A DNA stretch of 64,000 nucleotides. Source: Deinococcus sedimenti (lineage in GTDB: Bacteria > Deinococcota > Deinococci > Deinococcales > Deinococcaceae). The first letter of the stretch is position 1; each line of letters starts with the position of its first letter. The DNA lies in the NCBI RefSeq assembly GCF_014648135.1, contig NZ_BMQN01000008.1, positions 56,591-120,590 of the forward strand. The letters are read 5' to 3'. The position numbers were made by a program, and so were the translations under genes. A model generated the notes under the pieces. That model did not search any database, was not told the DNA's origin, and saw only the letters and a program-made list of their open reading frames with translations. Below are positions 29,567 through 39,088 of the stretch, one piece after another.

Positions 29567-30058
29567 ATGAACGCCACCTTCCAGAACGTGGGCCGCCGGG
29601 TCGGCCTGAGCCTCTGCCTGCTGGTGGCGACCCCCGCCCTGGCCCAGGGCACACCCCAGGCCCCCAGTCGCCCTGCGGTTCCCAGCATCCGGGTCGCCGC
29701 CGAACAGACCGCCCTGACCCGTGGCCGCGCCCTGCTGGCGGACTTCTACGCCGTGAAACTCGACGCCCTGTGGCAGGCCTTCACGCCGGAGGTCCGCGCG
29801 CAGTGGGGCACCCTGGCGGACTTCCGCGCGTACCGCGAGGCGGGCGTGCAGACCTTCGGCGCGCAACGCGAGCAGGTCAGTGAACGCACCCTGACCCAGG
29901 ACGGCGAGACGTTCTACATCCGCAGCGCCACCTTCCAGCGCGACCCGACGACCGTCTGGGCGCTGATCATCGGCTTCACGGGCACCCGCGTGAGCACCTT
30001 CGTGATCCTGCGGGAAGGGGAGACCGGGAACGACCCAGTCGCGTTCAGCCTCCGCTGA
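29567..30058 (+). CDS. Small secreted protein of unknown function
   Basis: A 163-residue protein with an N-terminal signal peptide (RRVGLSLCLLVATPALAQG, cleavage after ALA). The mature part has a helical region around VKLDALWQAFTPEVRAQWGTLADFRAYREA and a beta-type C-terminus. This resembles small NTF2-like or DUF3887-type exported domains; the assignment is weak. TACGCT lies 5 nt before the ATG. Its last 14 nt overlap the convergent lipoprotein gene. Confidence 0.75.
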   Translation: MNATFQNVGRRVGLSLCLLVATPALAQGTPQAPSRPAVPSIRVAAEQTALTRGRALLADFYAVKLDALWQAFTPEVRAQWGTLADFRAYREAGVQTFGAQREQVSERTLTQDGETFYIRSATFQRDPTTVWALIIGFTGTRVSTFVILREGETGNDPVAFSLR

Positions 30059-30470
30059 CCGGGGCTGGAGGGGTCGCTCCGCCGCTCTGGCGGGCCAGTT
30101 CGCGCCCTGCGTCGTCCGTCACGGTGAACGTGTACCCGCGTTCGCTGCGCGCCACCCAGTTCACGCGCAGGTCCACACACTCCGCCGGGAGCTGCGTCTG
30201 CGCCGCCGACGGGTAGCGGTCATCCAGGCTGTCCTCCCGGAACGTTTCCAGCGTGCGCGTCAGGGCGTTCGCGCAGGTCTGCCCCGCCGCGCGCACCGTG
30301 ACGCTCTGCGCGTCCGACGGCAGGGCGGTTTCCTGCTCGGCCTGCATGGCCTTCACCTGCGCCTCCAGTTCCGTCACGCGCGCCTGGAGCGCCGCGTTCT
30401 CCGCGCGGGCCTCGCGGTCCTGACAGCCGCACAGGAGAACGGAACAGAGCAGCAGGGGAAACGCCTTCAC
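30045..30470 (-). CDS. Small lipoprotein with coiled-coil segment
   Basis: A 141-residue putative lipoprotein: signal KAFPLLLCSVLLCGC with a lipobox (LLCGC), then a heptad-patterned coiled coil (ENAALQARVTELEAQVKAMQAEQ) and a compact domain with two Cys (TCANAL, ECVDLR). I start at the GTG at 30470 because a TAGGCT box lies 7 nt upstream and the lipobox then sits at the right distance. Function unknown. Tail-to-tail overlap with the preceding gene. Confidence 0.75.
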   Translation of the reverse strand: MKAFPLLLCSVLLCGCQDREARAENAALQARVTELEAQVKAMQAEQETALPSDAQSVTVRAAGQTCANALTRTLETFREDSLDDRYPSAAQTQLPAECVDLRVNWVARSERGYTFTVTDDAGRELARQSGGATPPAPVSGG

Positions 30471-30591
30471 GCGCGGCAGCCTACCGCCTGCGGGGGAAGC
30501 CCAGATCAGAGTCCGCTCACGAAGGGCTTCATGAAGGTCGCCCCGCCCAGCCACTCTGATGGTCTGGGCAGGGCGAGCAGGGGCGGGCGCG

Positions 30592-31824
30592 TCAGCGGTT
30601 CAGGACACTCACGATCTCCACGTGACTCGTCTGCGGGTAGAAGTCATGCGGGACCACCTCGCCCAGCTTCCAGCCGCGCCGCACCAGATCGCCGACGTCC
30701 CGCGCCCACGTCGCCGGATCGCACGACACGTACACCAGCCGGTCCGCCGTGCTCGCGTGAATGTGATCCCGCGCCGCCTCCTCCAGTCCCGCCCGGGGCG
30801 GGTCCACCACGATCACGTCCGTGCCCAGCTCACTGAAGCGCGCCGCGTCCCCGTTGCGGAACGTGACGTTCCCCTCGCCGGTGTTCGCCACGTCCTGCCG
30901 CCCACGCGCCAGCGCCTCCGCAGACGAGTCCAGCACCGTCACCCGCCGGAAGTGCTTCGCGAGATGACGACCGATCGCGCCCGCCCCGCCGTACAGGTCC
31001 ACCGCGTGCTCGCCCTCACCGGCCAGCTGCGTCGCCCGGCGGTACGCGAGCCCCGCCGCCTCCGGGTTCACCTGCGCGAACCCCGTCGCGGACACCCGCA
31101 CCTGCACCTCCCCGAACTGCTCGGTGATCTCACCCTCACCCGCGATGAGTCGCACGCCCGCACTGAACCGCCGCCCCGCCGGCTGCGCCAGGCTCACGCC
31201 CACCACCCCGGCCTCCATCAGGTGATCACTGGCCCGCAGGAACGCCTTCGGTTCCCCCGCACCGATCACCGCCGCCACCACCTCACCCGTCAGGCGACTG
31301 GCGCGGAACGCCACCTCGGTCGCCGGGTCCAGCCGCTCCGGATCGATGCGGTCCAGCACCGCCTGAATCTGCGGCATCACCAGCGGGTCTGCGCGCACCA
31401 CCAGCGGATCACTGCCACGCCGCTCACGGTACGCCAGACCCTGCGGCGTCACGAGGTACTGCGCGGTATTCCGGTACCCCCACGCCTGCGGGCTCGGCAC
31501 GGTCGCCGCCACCCCGTGCCGCACCTTCGCGATGCGGCTCAGGGCCTCCTCCACGAACGCCCGCTTGAAGCCCAGCTGCGCCTCGTAACTCGCGTGCGCC
31601 AGATCCGCCGTAGGCAGGTCCGGGCCGTCCACGCGGTCCGGGCTGCGGCGCAGCACCTCCACCGTCACGCCCTGACGCACGCCCTTCCCGCTGCGCACCC
31701 GCGCCGTGACCTGCTCACCCGGCAGCGCCCCCCGGACCAGCACCACGCCGGACTCGTCCCGGGCCAGCCCCAGCCCCCCGGCTACAAGTTTCTCGATTTC
31801 CAGCGTAAGCAATGCGTCCGACAT
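30592..31824 (-). CDS. RNA (uracil-5-)-methyltransferase, RlmD/TrmA type
   Basis: A 410-residue SAM-dependent 5-methyluridine methyltransferase, probably acting on 23S rRNA. It has an N-terminal TRAM domain (~5-60), and a C-terminal catalytic domain with [14 protein letters not shown] (SAM), [10 protein letters not shown] and the nucleophile Cys in [12 protein letters not shown]. The four cysteines that hold the [4Fe-4S] cluster in RlmD are absent; the corresponding region reads [20 protein letters not shown]. The ATG at 31824 lies 6 nt after TACGCT, which decides it over an upstream in-frame codon at 31884. Confidence 0.88.
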   Translation of the reverse strand: MSDALLTLEIEKLVAGGLGLARDESGVVLVRGALPGEQVTARVRSGKGVRQGVTVEVLRRSPDRVDGPDLPTADLAHASYEAQLGFKRAFVEEALSRIAKVRHGVAATVPSPQAWGYRNTAQYLVTPQGLAYRERRGSDPLVVRADPLVMPQIQAVLDRIDPERLDPATEVAFRASRLTGEVVAAVIGAGEPKAFLRASDHLMEAGVVGVSLAQPAGRRFSAGVRLIAGEGEITEQFGEVQVRVSATGFAQVNPEAAGLAYRRATQLAGEGEHAVDLYGGAGAIGRHLAKHFRRVTVLDSSAEALARGRQDVANTGEGNVTFRNGDAARFSELGTDVIVVDPPRAGLEEAARDHIHASTADRLVYVSCDPATWARDVGDLVRRGWKLGEVVPHDFYPQTSHVEIVSVLNR

Positions 31825-31884
31825 CCCCACAGCGTAGCGCGGACGACCCCCACCGCGCAGGACCGACCCCACACACGCCCCCAC

Positions 31885-31913
31885 TGGACACGCGCCCCAC
31901 GGAGTGATACATT
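31885..31913 (+). promoter_or_regulatory. Promoter of tRNA-Ala
   Basis: TGGACA (31885-31890), 17-nt spacer, TACATT (31908-31913), ending 21 nt before the tRNA 5' end. Confidence 0.6.
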
Positions 31914-31934
31914 CCCTGAGCCCTGAGGCAATCA

Positions 31935-32010
<76 letters not shown>

Positions 32011-32014
32011 GAGT

Positions 32015-32041
32015 AGACCCCTCCACCCGGAGGGGTTTTTT
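32015..32041 (+). terminator. Intrinsic terminator after tRNA-Ala
   Basis: ACCCCTCC / ACCC / GGAGGGGT stem-loop followed by TTTTTT. Confidence 0.9.
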
Positions 32042-32109
32042 CATGTCTGCAAACGCTGTTTCAGCGGGGCCTGTCGCGCACTGAAAGCCTCTCGGGGCAT
32101 GCTGCGCCC

Positions 32110-32799
32110 ATGCCCGAACCCACCCAGCTGGAGAGCCTGCGCGTCACCGACGAACCCGCCGCCCGCGCCCTGCGGCAGGACACCCACCTGCTGGGTTTGT
32201 TCCTGAGCCCCGCCTCGCCCAGCGACGTGGCGACCCGTGTGGACATGCCCGCGAATCTCGTGCATCACCACGCGCGGCGACTGGCGGCCCTGGGCCTGCT
32301 GTTCGAGCAGCGGCGCGAGGCCGGACGCGTGTACTACCAGCTGCGCGCCCGCACCTTCCGGGTGCCCAGCGACCTGCTGCCCCCGCAGGACCCGGACGGC
32401 AACGGGCGGGGTGACCTGCGTGACCTCACGGGCCGGTTCATGGCGGCGTACGAGCGCTGCTGGGCGTTCATGCGCGACGGCGAGGAGGACGTGGTCGGCT
32501 TCGGGAACACGGAGCATCCTGCCGAGCCCCTGGACGACGTGACCGACCCCATCCCCGTGCCCTTCCCCGCCCACCTGGACCGCCTGACGCTGCGCCTCAC
32601 GCCGGAACGCTACGCGCGGCTGGCCCGCGACCTGAGCGACGTCCTGACCCGCGCCGCCGCTGAGGGCCACAGCGAGACGGGCGAACCCTGCACACTGGCC
32701 GTGCTGACCTTCACCGATCCCGCGCAGCCCGCCGGAACCCTCTCCCTGTCCCGCAACCTCAACACCTTCCTGGGGCTGAATCTGCACAGAGGCACCTGA
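32110..32799 (+). CDS. ArsR-like winged-helix regulator
   Basis: A 229-residue protein with an N-terminal winged helix: ARALRQDTHLLGLFLSPASPSDVATRVDMPANLVHHHARRLAALGLLFEQRREAGRVYYQL carries the helix-turn-helix (SDVATRV-MPANLVHHHARRL) and a beta wing, as in ArsR-type regulators split here by function. The C-terminal ~140 residues form an unassigned effector domain similar to those of DUF-type regulators controlling efflux genes. The ATG at 32110 is 6 nt after CATGCT. It lies next to an unknown gene transcribed the same way 82 nt on. Confidence 0.8.
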   Translation: MPEPTQLESLRVTDEPAARALRQDTHLLGLFLSPASPSDVATRVDMPANLVHHHARRLAALGLLFEQRREAGRVYYQLRARTFRVPSDLLPPQDPDGNGRGDLRDLTGRFMAAYERCWAFMRDGEEDVVGFGNTEHPAEPLDDVTDPIPVPFPAHLDRLTLRLTPERYARLARDLSDVLTRAAAEGHSETGEPCTLAVLTFTDPAQPAGTLSLSRNLNTFLGLNLHRGT

Positions 32800-32881
32800 C
32801 CTGCCACAGGTGAGCGGTCTCTTTGTCGTTGCGGCTGAAAGAATGATGTGGTCAGCGTCATTCGGTCCAGAAGGGGTCAAC

Positions 32882-33529
32882 ATGCAGCGAAAGCGGTTCG
32901 AGGCAGCGGTGGATTTTCTCTCCATCCCGGAGCACAACGCGAAGATTCACCGTCGAGAACGCAACTACAAGATTCCCGGCGCAGAGAAGATCAGAGTGCA
33001 TCTGCAAGCCTTCCGCGCGGGGGAGACGACGAAGGTGGACGTCAACCAGGGCAATACCCTGGACATTCTCGATTGGCGTGTCGTGGATGGGCTGAACCAG
33101 ATGGCAGCCGCAGACGCCCACGCCTTCCGTCAGGCGCTGGACGCCATCTGGACAGCACCGCTGAGCCCCAGGAATGCCGACCGGTTCTGGGCGGCCATCG
33201 ACCCGGCGCTGGACAGCATCTCCCCGGACATCTCCAAGCATTTCAACGGTCTGGGGACGCGGGCCAGCGTGGCCTCCTATTTCCTGTTTCTGGCCGACCC
33301 GCAGAAGTTCCCGTTCTACCGCCCCAGCTTCGGCGGGAAGGCGATTGAGTACCTGTACGACCGGACAGAAGCACTGGACCGGGCGTCCCCGGGAGCCCTG
33401 CTTCATGACTATGGATGCCGCTGCGCCTTCCTGTTGCGGGAATTCAGGGATGCTGGCCTGAAACTGGACGACATGGTGGACCTCCAGAGTGCGCTGTACG
33501 TGATGGTTCAGGACCACCTCAAGAAATAG
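32882..33529 (+). CDS. Hypothetical protein
   Basis: A 215-residue soluble protein that I do not recognise. It begins MQRKRFEAAVDFLSIPEHN and contains KIRVHLQAFRAGETTKVD, an ADRFWAAIDPALDSISPDISKHF stretch and ADPQKFPFYRPSFGGKAIEYLYD, the last reminiscent of aromatic/Pro motifs in modified-DNA-reader or restriction-associated proteins (weak guess). I start at the ATG at 32882 with AAGGGG 6 nt upstream; the frame is open to 32810. Its G+C is somewhat lower than the flanks, hinting at acquisition. Confidence 0.7.
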   Translation: MQRKRFEAAVDFLSIPEHNAKIHRRERNYKIPGAEKIRVHLQAFRAGETTKVDVNQGNTLDILDWRVVDGLNQMAAADAHAFRQALDAIWTAPLSPRNADRFWAAIDPALDSISPDISKHFNGLGTRASVASYFLFLADPQKFPFYRPSFGGKAIEYLYDRTEALDRASPGALLHDYGCRCAFLLREFRDAGLKLDDMVDLQSALYVMVQDHLKK

Positions 33530-33552
33530 CGTCGGGGGGCAGGGCATCACGG

Positions 33553-33580
33553 AAAACCCCCGCGCGGGGCGGGGGCTGTG
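33553..33580. terminator. Hairpin between convergent genes
   Basis: AAACCCCCGC paired with GCGGGGGCT-type sequence around 33554-33578, between the hypothetical gene and the der stop. Strong GC stem, weak T-tract. Confidence 0.5.
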
Positions 33581-33583
33581 TGG

Positions 33584-34906
<1,323 letters not shown>

Positions 34907-35063
34907 GGTGACGCTCCTTGTACGGTGTCGGTTCCACCCCGGGCGTCTGGGGGGTTCCGCCGAAACGGCCTGCGCCTCACGGTGAGGGGGCCTGCGACAG
35001 ACGAGTCTACCGCACCGGGCCGTGCGGGCGTCGGTGCGGAGCGAACGTTTGACGCCGGTGGGG

Positions 35064-35480
35064 TCAGTTGCTGGGGTTCAGGACGGTGTCGTCGCAGGGC
35101 ATGAACCACGTGCTGCCGCCGAATCCGCCGGTCGCGGCCGCGCGTTTGAAGCCCAGGACGGCGTTCACGCCGCTGAGTTTCAGAGTCAGGGTGCCGCTGC
35201 TGCGCGCCGCGCCGCGGGGCGTGTCGGCCCAGCTGCCGGTGACGGTGTTGCCGCTGCGGGTGCCGTGGAAGACGTTCGTCCAGCTTTTCCCACCGTCGCT
35301 GCTCAGGCCGACCCACCAGACCTGCGTGCCGATCTGCCGGACGTGGTACGTGCCGCCGTCGTTGGCGCGCCACGTGCCGTTCAGGTCGGGCGGCGCGGCG
35401 CACAGGGCCTGCGCGGGGGTGCCGTTCAGGGCGGCGAGGCTGAGGGTGAGGGTGGCGGCGCGGATCAGCAGTGTCTTCAT
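35064..35480 (-). CDS. Small secreted protein
   Basis: A 138-residue exported protein: signal peptide KTLLIRAATLTLSLAALNGTPAQA, then a beta-barrel-like domain (PDLNGTWRANDGGTYHVRQIGTQVWWVGLSSDGGKSWTNVFHGTRSGNTVTGSWADTP) of the kind seen in lipocalin-like periplasmic proteins, with Cys near both ends. I start at the ATG at 35480 because AGGAGG lies just upstream; the frame continues to 35612 without support. Function unknown. Confidence 0.8.
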   Translation of the reverse strand: MKTLLIRAATLTLSLAALNGTPAQALCAAPPDLNGTWRANDGGTYHVRQIGTQVWWVGLSSDGGKSWTNVFHGTRSGNTVTGSWADTPRGAARSSGTLTLKLSGVNAVLGFKRAAATGGFGGSTWFMPCDDTVLNPSN

Positions 35481-35615
35481 GGGTGTGCCCTCCTGGGTAA
35501 TGTGCCCAGAGGGTACGTGGGGGGCCGTGATCGCCCCATGATCGCTGCATACCGCCCGGTGGGGCATGGATTGGGGGGGCGTGCTGCACGCGTTTTTCTG
35601 ATATATGCGCATGAG

Positions 35616-35677
35616 TTGACGCGCGCCGCATACCGCGTTATCCTGTTTCTATCACCGTCCGAGAAGGGCGGATTTTT
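35616..35677 (+). ncRNA. Promoter-terminator unit 1 (predicted ~27-30 nt RNA)
   Basis: TTGACG (35616-35621), exactly 17 nt, TATCCT (35639-35644), then 7 nt later ATCACCGTCC, a hairpin (CCGTCC 35655-35660 with GGGCGG 35666-35671, one G-U) and ATTTTT. A transcript from this promoter would be terminated after roughly 27 nt. Unit 2 at 36119-36180 has the same layout and shares GCATACCGCG in the spacer and the ATCACCG start. The two flank the small membrane-protein gene. No reading frame fits inside the RNA. Confidence 0.55.
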
Positions 35678-35757
35678 CGTTTTGAGCCCCTGGTTGATGC
35701 CCTGTGCGTGCCGCAGGTGCGGCAACCCCGGCGGTCCGGGTCGCGTAGCGTGCAGGT

Positions 35758-36087
35758 GTGAACACCACCCTGAACCTGGGCAGTCTGGGCGCGAGTACCG
35801 GCATCCTCGCGGCAGGCCTGATTTTCGCGTACGGCGTGTGGCTGGGCCGCCGTGATCTGGGCCTTCGGGCGGCCATGGGTGTCATGGTGGCGGTCCTGCT
35901 GGGCGGTCTGCTTCCCATGATCGTCATGTGGAGCGTGCCGCAACTCCTCTTTCCCAGCTCGGGAGGCCTGAGGGGCAGCGTCCTGATGGTGCTCTGGAAC
36001 ATCGTTTCGGCGGGGCTGGCGTTCCTGCCGTGGCTGGTCGCCGGGAACTGGCTGGAGATCCTGCGCCGCGAAGGCCCCAACACGTGA
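35758..36087 (+). CDS. Small integral membrane protein
   Basis: A 109-residue protein with three predicted transmembrane segments (about 12-28, 37-60 and 75-97) and a short charged C-terminus. It starts with GTG at 35758, 6 nt after TAGCGT (35746-35751), so it is probably leaderless with its own promoter, independent of the promoter-terminator unit 80 nt upstream. Not recognised; function unknown. Flanked on both sides by the two promoter-terminator units. Confidence 0.7.
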   Translation: MNTTLNLGSLGASTGILAAGLIFAYGVWLGRRDLGLRAAMGVMVAVLLGGLLPMIVMWSVPQLLFPSSGGLRGSVLMVLWNIVSAGLAFLPWLVAGNWLEILRREGPNT

Positions 36088-36118
36088 ACCGGGGCAGGGC
36101 GGATTCGGATGAATAGCC

Positions 36119-36180
36119 TTGACCGCCCCTGCATACCGCGCTATAGTTTTGGACATCACCGCCCACGAGGCGGATTTTTT
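36119..36180 (+). ncRNA. Promoter-terminator unit 2 (predicted ~27 nt RNA)
   Basis: TTGACC (36119-36124), exactly 17 nt, TATAGT (36142-36147), then from 36155 ATCACCGCC, a hairpin (CCGCC 36159-36163 with GGCGG 36169-36173, loop CACGA) and ATTTTTT. It is the better-matched copy of unit 1. It lies between the small membrane-protein gene and the convergent acs stop, so the terminator may also serve as the end of the membrane-protein gene. The promoter in front of it has no other gene to drive. Confidence 0.6.
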
Positions 36181-36194
36181 ATTGCTGTTCCCGC

Positions 36195-38084
36195 CTAGCT
36201 TTCCAGGGTGGTGAGGTCGCCGGGGTCCTGCCCGAGCGCCTGGGCGCGCAGGACGCGGCGCATGATCTTCCCGCTGCGGGTCTTGGGCAGCGCCGTGACG
36301 ACGCGGATCTCGCCGGGCGTGGCGATGGGGCCGAGTTCGCGCCGGACGTGTTCGCTGATGCTGGCGCGCAGGCCCCGCCCCACCTGATCCTCGTACCCGC
36401 GCCGGAGGATGACGTGCGCGACGATGCTCTCGCCTTTCAGGTCGTCGGGAACGCCGATCACGGCGGCCTCCACGACGGCGGGGTGGGACACCAGGGCGTC
36501 CTCGACGTCGGCGCTGCCGATGCGGTGCCCGGCGACGTTCAGCACGTCGTCCGCGCGGCCCAGGATGCTGATGTACCCGCGCTCGTCCCGCACGGCGAGG
36601 TCCCCGGACAGGTACCCGGCGGGGTTCTCGGTCCAGACCTGCGCGTACTTGTCGGGGTTGCCGTGAATGCCGCGCATCATGCCGGGCGTGGGGCGGCGCA
36701 GCACGAGGTGCCCCTGCACGCCGTCCGGGAGGCGCTGTCCCTGCTCGTCGACCACGTCGGCGTCCACGCCCGCCAGGGGGCGGCCCACGAAGCCGGGCCG
36801 GGCGGGCCAGCGCGGGTGGGTGCCCAGGATCGGCGCGCCCAGTTCCGTCTGCCACCAGTGGTCGATGACGACCGCGTGCGCGCCCTCCTCCAGCCCCCCG
36901 GCGAGGTGCTGCTGCGCCCAGCGCCACGCCTCCGGGTTCAGGGCCTCGCCCGCGCAGGCGATCACGCGCAGGCTGCTCAGGTCGTGCCCCTTCAGCACGT
37001 CGGGGCCGAGTTTCATGAACAGGCGAAGCGCGGTGGGCGCGGTGAACAGCACGTTCACGCCGTAGCGTTCGACGGCGCGCCAGAACACGCCGGGGTCCGG
37101 GAAGTCCGGCGCGCCCTCGCGGAAGAGGACGGTCGCCCCGGCGGCCAGCGGCGCGTACACGATGTAACTGTGCCCGACGATCCAGCCGATGTCGCTGGTG
37201 CAGAAGAACACGTCCCCGGCCCGGACGTCGAACAGTTGCCCAAGGTGGTAGGTGCTGGCGACCATGTACCCGCCGTGCGTGTGAATGACCCCCTTGGGTT
37301 TCCCGGTGCTGCCGGACGTGTACAGCACGTACAGCGGGTGCTCAGCGTTCACGGGTACCGCCCCGGCACGGCCGTGCGTGAACAGGCTCTCCCAGGGGAC
37401 GGTGCGGGCGTCGTGCTCCCGCTGATACGTCTTGATGCGTTCCCACAGCACGAGGTGCTCCACGCCGCCCAGTTCCGCGATGGCTTCCGAGGCGATGGCG
37501 TACAGGTCCACGAGTTTCCCACGCCGGTACCCGACGTCCGCCGTGATGACCACGCGCGCCCCGGCGTCCGTGATGCGGTCACGCAGCGCGCCCACGCCCA
37601 GGCCCGCGTACACGACCGAATGCACCGCGCCCAGGCGCGCGCAGGCCAGCATGGCGACCACGCCCTCCGGGGTCAGGGGCAGGTAGATCACCACGCGGTC
37701 GCCCGCCTTGACGCCCAGCGCGCGCAGGCCAGCGGCGGCCCGCTCGACCCGTTCGTGCAGCATGCCGTACGTGATGACCTGCGCCTCCTCGGTCTCCGAC
37801 AGCCAGATCAGCGCCGCGCGCGTCCGCGCCTCGCCCCGCGCGTGGCGGTCCAGGGCACTCAGGGTGATGTTCGTCTCGCCGTCCGCGAACCACTGCATGT
37901 GCGGGCGGTTCCAGGTCAGGCCCGTCGTGGGCGTTTTCGTCCACTCGAACTGCCGGGCCTGCGCCAGCCAGAACGCGTCCGGGTCACGGCGGGCCGCCTC
38001 GATATCCGCATCCGGGTCGCTCCGCAGGCGGCGCAGCACGGACTCGGGAACAGACCAGCGGTCAGGGCGATGGGCATCCGTCAT
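36195..38084 (-). CDS. acs: Acetyl-CoA synthetase (acetate-CoA ligase)
   Basis: Activates acetate to acetyl-CoA through acetyl-AMP; 629 residues, near the family norm. Motifs: YTSGSTGKPKGVIHTHGGYM (ATP/AMP binding), DHWWQTELGAP, GYLSGDLAVRDERGYISILGRADDVLNVAGHRIG (hinge) and the regulatory Lys region TRSGKIMRR near the C-terminus, the site acetylated in this family. I start at the ATG at 38084 with GGAGG 8 nt upstream. It complements the pta-ackA pair 4 kb away. Confidence 0.95.
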   Translation of the reverse strand: MTDAHRPDRWSVPESVLRRLRSDPDADIEAARRDPDAFWLAQARQFEWTKTPTTGLTWNRPHMQWFADGETNITLSALDRHARGEARTRAALIWLSETEEAQVITYGMLHERVERAAAGLRALGVKAGDRVVIYLPLTPEGVVAMLACARLGAVHSVVYAGLGVGALRDRITDAGARVVITADVGYRRGKLVDLYAIASEAIAELGGVEHLVLWERIKTYQREHDARTVPWESLFTHGRAGAVPVNAEHPLYVLYTSGSTGKPKGVIHTHGGYMVASTYHLGQLFDVRAGDVFFCTSDIGWIVGHSYIVYAPLAAGATVLFREGAPDFPDPGVFWRAVERYGVNVLFTAPTALRLFMKLGPDVLKGHDLSSLRVIACAGEALNPEAWRWAQQHLAGGLEEGAHAVVIDHWWQTELGAPILGTHPRWPARPGFVGRPLAGVDADVVDEQGQRLPDGVQGHLVLRRPTPGMMRGIHGNPDKYAQVWTENPAGYLSGDLAVRDERGYISILGRADDVLNVAGHRIGSADVEDALVSHPAVVEAAVIGVPDDLKGESIVAHVILRRGYEDQVGRGLRASISEHVRRELGPIATPGEIRVVTALPKTRSGKIMRRVLRAQALGQDPGDLTTLES

Positions 38085-38136
38085 GGGTGGAACCTCCGTG
38101 GGGGAGCGGCGTCGGGTTGTGCGTGTCACTCAGTGT

Positions 38137-38262
38137 AATTGGGAAGTGGGGAGTGGGGAGGAGGAAGTGGAAAAGGCAGCGGAGGCTGTCGCCTCCGAAA
38201 ACCTTCCGCCGGGTGGTCTGGGTGGACCACCGGATCCACTCCCCACTCCCGACTTCCTACTC
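38137..38262. repeat. Imperfect inverted repeat upstream of ddrC
   Basis: GGGAAGTGGGGAGTGGGGAG (38141-38160) is mirrored by CCACTCCCCACTCCC and GACTTCC at 38236-38256, enclosing two smaller hairpins (GGAGGC/GCCTCC near 38181-38196 and GGTGGTC/GACCACC near 38212-38231). The nested architecture of ~125 bp with no coding potential resembles the small non-coding intergenic repeats reported in Deinococcus genomes. A shorter related string (GGAAGTGGAAAGTGGAGT) lies inside the start of gmk. Confidence 0.55.
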
Positions 38263-38290
38263 ACTTCACCGTCTGATCGCCCATCGGTCT

Positions 38291-38307
38291 TTATGTCTTA
38301 AGCATAA
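38291..38307. promoter_or_regulatory. Radiation/desiccation response motif (DdrO site)
   Basis: TTATGTCTTAAGCATAA is a 17-bp palindrome of the form TTATG-N7-CATAA, matching the RDRM consensus bound by the repressor DdrO and released when PprI (IrrE) cleaves DdrO after DNA damage. It sits 8 nt upstream of the ddrC -10 box. Confidence 0.92.
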
Positions 38308-38314
38308 TTCGTGC

Positions 38315-38320
38315 TATACT
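38315..38320 (+). promoter_or_regulatory. ddrC leaderless -10 box
   Basis: TATACT, 6 nt before the GTG start of ddrC. The RDRM occupies the position where the spacer and -35 would lie, so DdrO binding would block the polymerase. Confidence 0.8.
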
Positions 38321-38326
38321 TTTCTT

Positions 38327-39022
38327 GTGAAGAACGTGCCCCTGACCCTCGATTTCGGCACCGTGCGGCTGCCTGTCAGCGCGGACGGCCTCCTCCACGC
38401 GGCGGCGGCCCTGACGCAGCTGGGCGTCCCCGAAGATGCTCACGGCCTCACCCTCGCCACGCACGACCTGACCCCCGACACCGCCGACTTCGGCGCCGGA
38501 CCGGAGGACGCCCTGAGCGTTCCCGCATTCACCACGCTGTGCTTCGCGCTGGACACCACCCAGGCCCGCCGCTGGCGCAGGCGGGCGCAGGACCTGCTGG
38601 CCCGCGCGCTACAGGGCGACGTGCGCCTCGCCGCGAGCATCGCCGAACGCAACCCGGACCCCGAAGCGCGCCGCTGGCTGGCCGCGCGCCTGGACAGCAC
38701 CCACGCCCGCCGGGAACTCATGAGCACCGTCGCCCGGCACGGCGGCGCCGGGAACGTGTACGGGCAGCTGGGCAGCATCAGCAACCGCAGCGTCCTGGGC
38801 ACCGACAGCGCCACCATCCGCCGGGAACGCGGCGTGAAACACACCCGCGACGGCCTGAGCAGCACCGAACTCCTGCGCCTCGCGTACCTCGACGCCGCCA
38901 CCACCCGCGCCATCCAGGACCGCGGCGCGCACGGCAACGCCGCCATCCTGCGGCTGCACGAGCACCTCGCGCGGCACGAACGGCAGGGCTGGAGCAGCAC
39001 CCAGCCACCCCAGGCAGGCTGA
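38327..39022 (+). CDS. ddrC: DNA damage response protein DdrC
   Basis: A 231-residue DNA-binding protein specific to Deinococcus, the exact length of D. radiodurans DdrC. Recognisable stretches: NVPLTLDFGTVRLPVSADGLLHA at the N-terminus, ARRWLAARLDSTHARREL, VYGQLGSISNRSVLGTDSA and RGVKHTRDGL. Known DdrC is a dimer that compacts and circularises DNA after irradiation. The GTG start is set by the TATACT box 6 nt upstream; the frame is open further up but runs through the operator and repeat. Regulated by the RDRM at 38291. Confidence 0.93.
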   Translation: MKNVPLTLDFGTVRLPVSADGLLHAAAALTQLGVPEDAHGLTLATHDLTPDTADFGAGPEDALSVPAFTTLCFALDTTQARRWRRRAQDLLARALQGDVRLAASIAERNPDPEARRWLAARLDSTHARRELMSTVARHGGAGNVYGQLGSISNRSVLGTDSATIRRERGVKHTRDGLSSTELLRLAYLDAATTRAIQDRGAHGNAAILRLHEHLARHERQGWSSTQPPQAG

Positions 39023-39088
39023 CGTCCACCCAGGGGCGGCGGGTTTCTCTGTCCGCTGCCCTCATGCTGGCCCGCTAGAATCCGGCAC

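Noticed and set aside
36119..36147. Promoter of acs or of the membrane-protein gene
   Set aside because: It points away from acs and lies downstream of the membrane-protein gene; its only downstream feature is the adjacent terminator.
38087..38326. N-terminal extension of ddrC
   Set aside because: The open frame runs through the inverted repeat, the RDRM and the -10 box; the GTG at 38327 gives the exact DdrC length.
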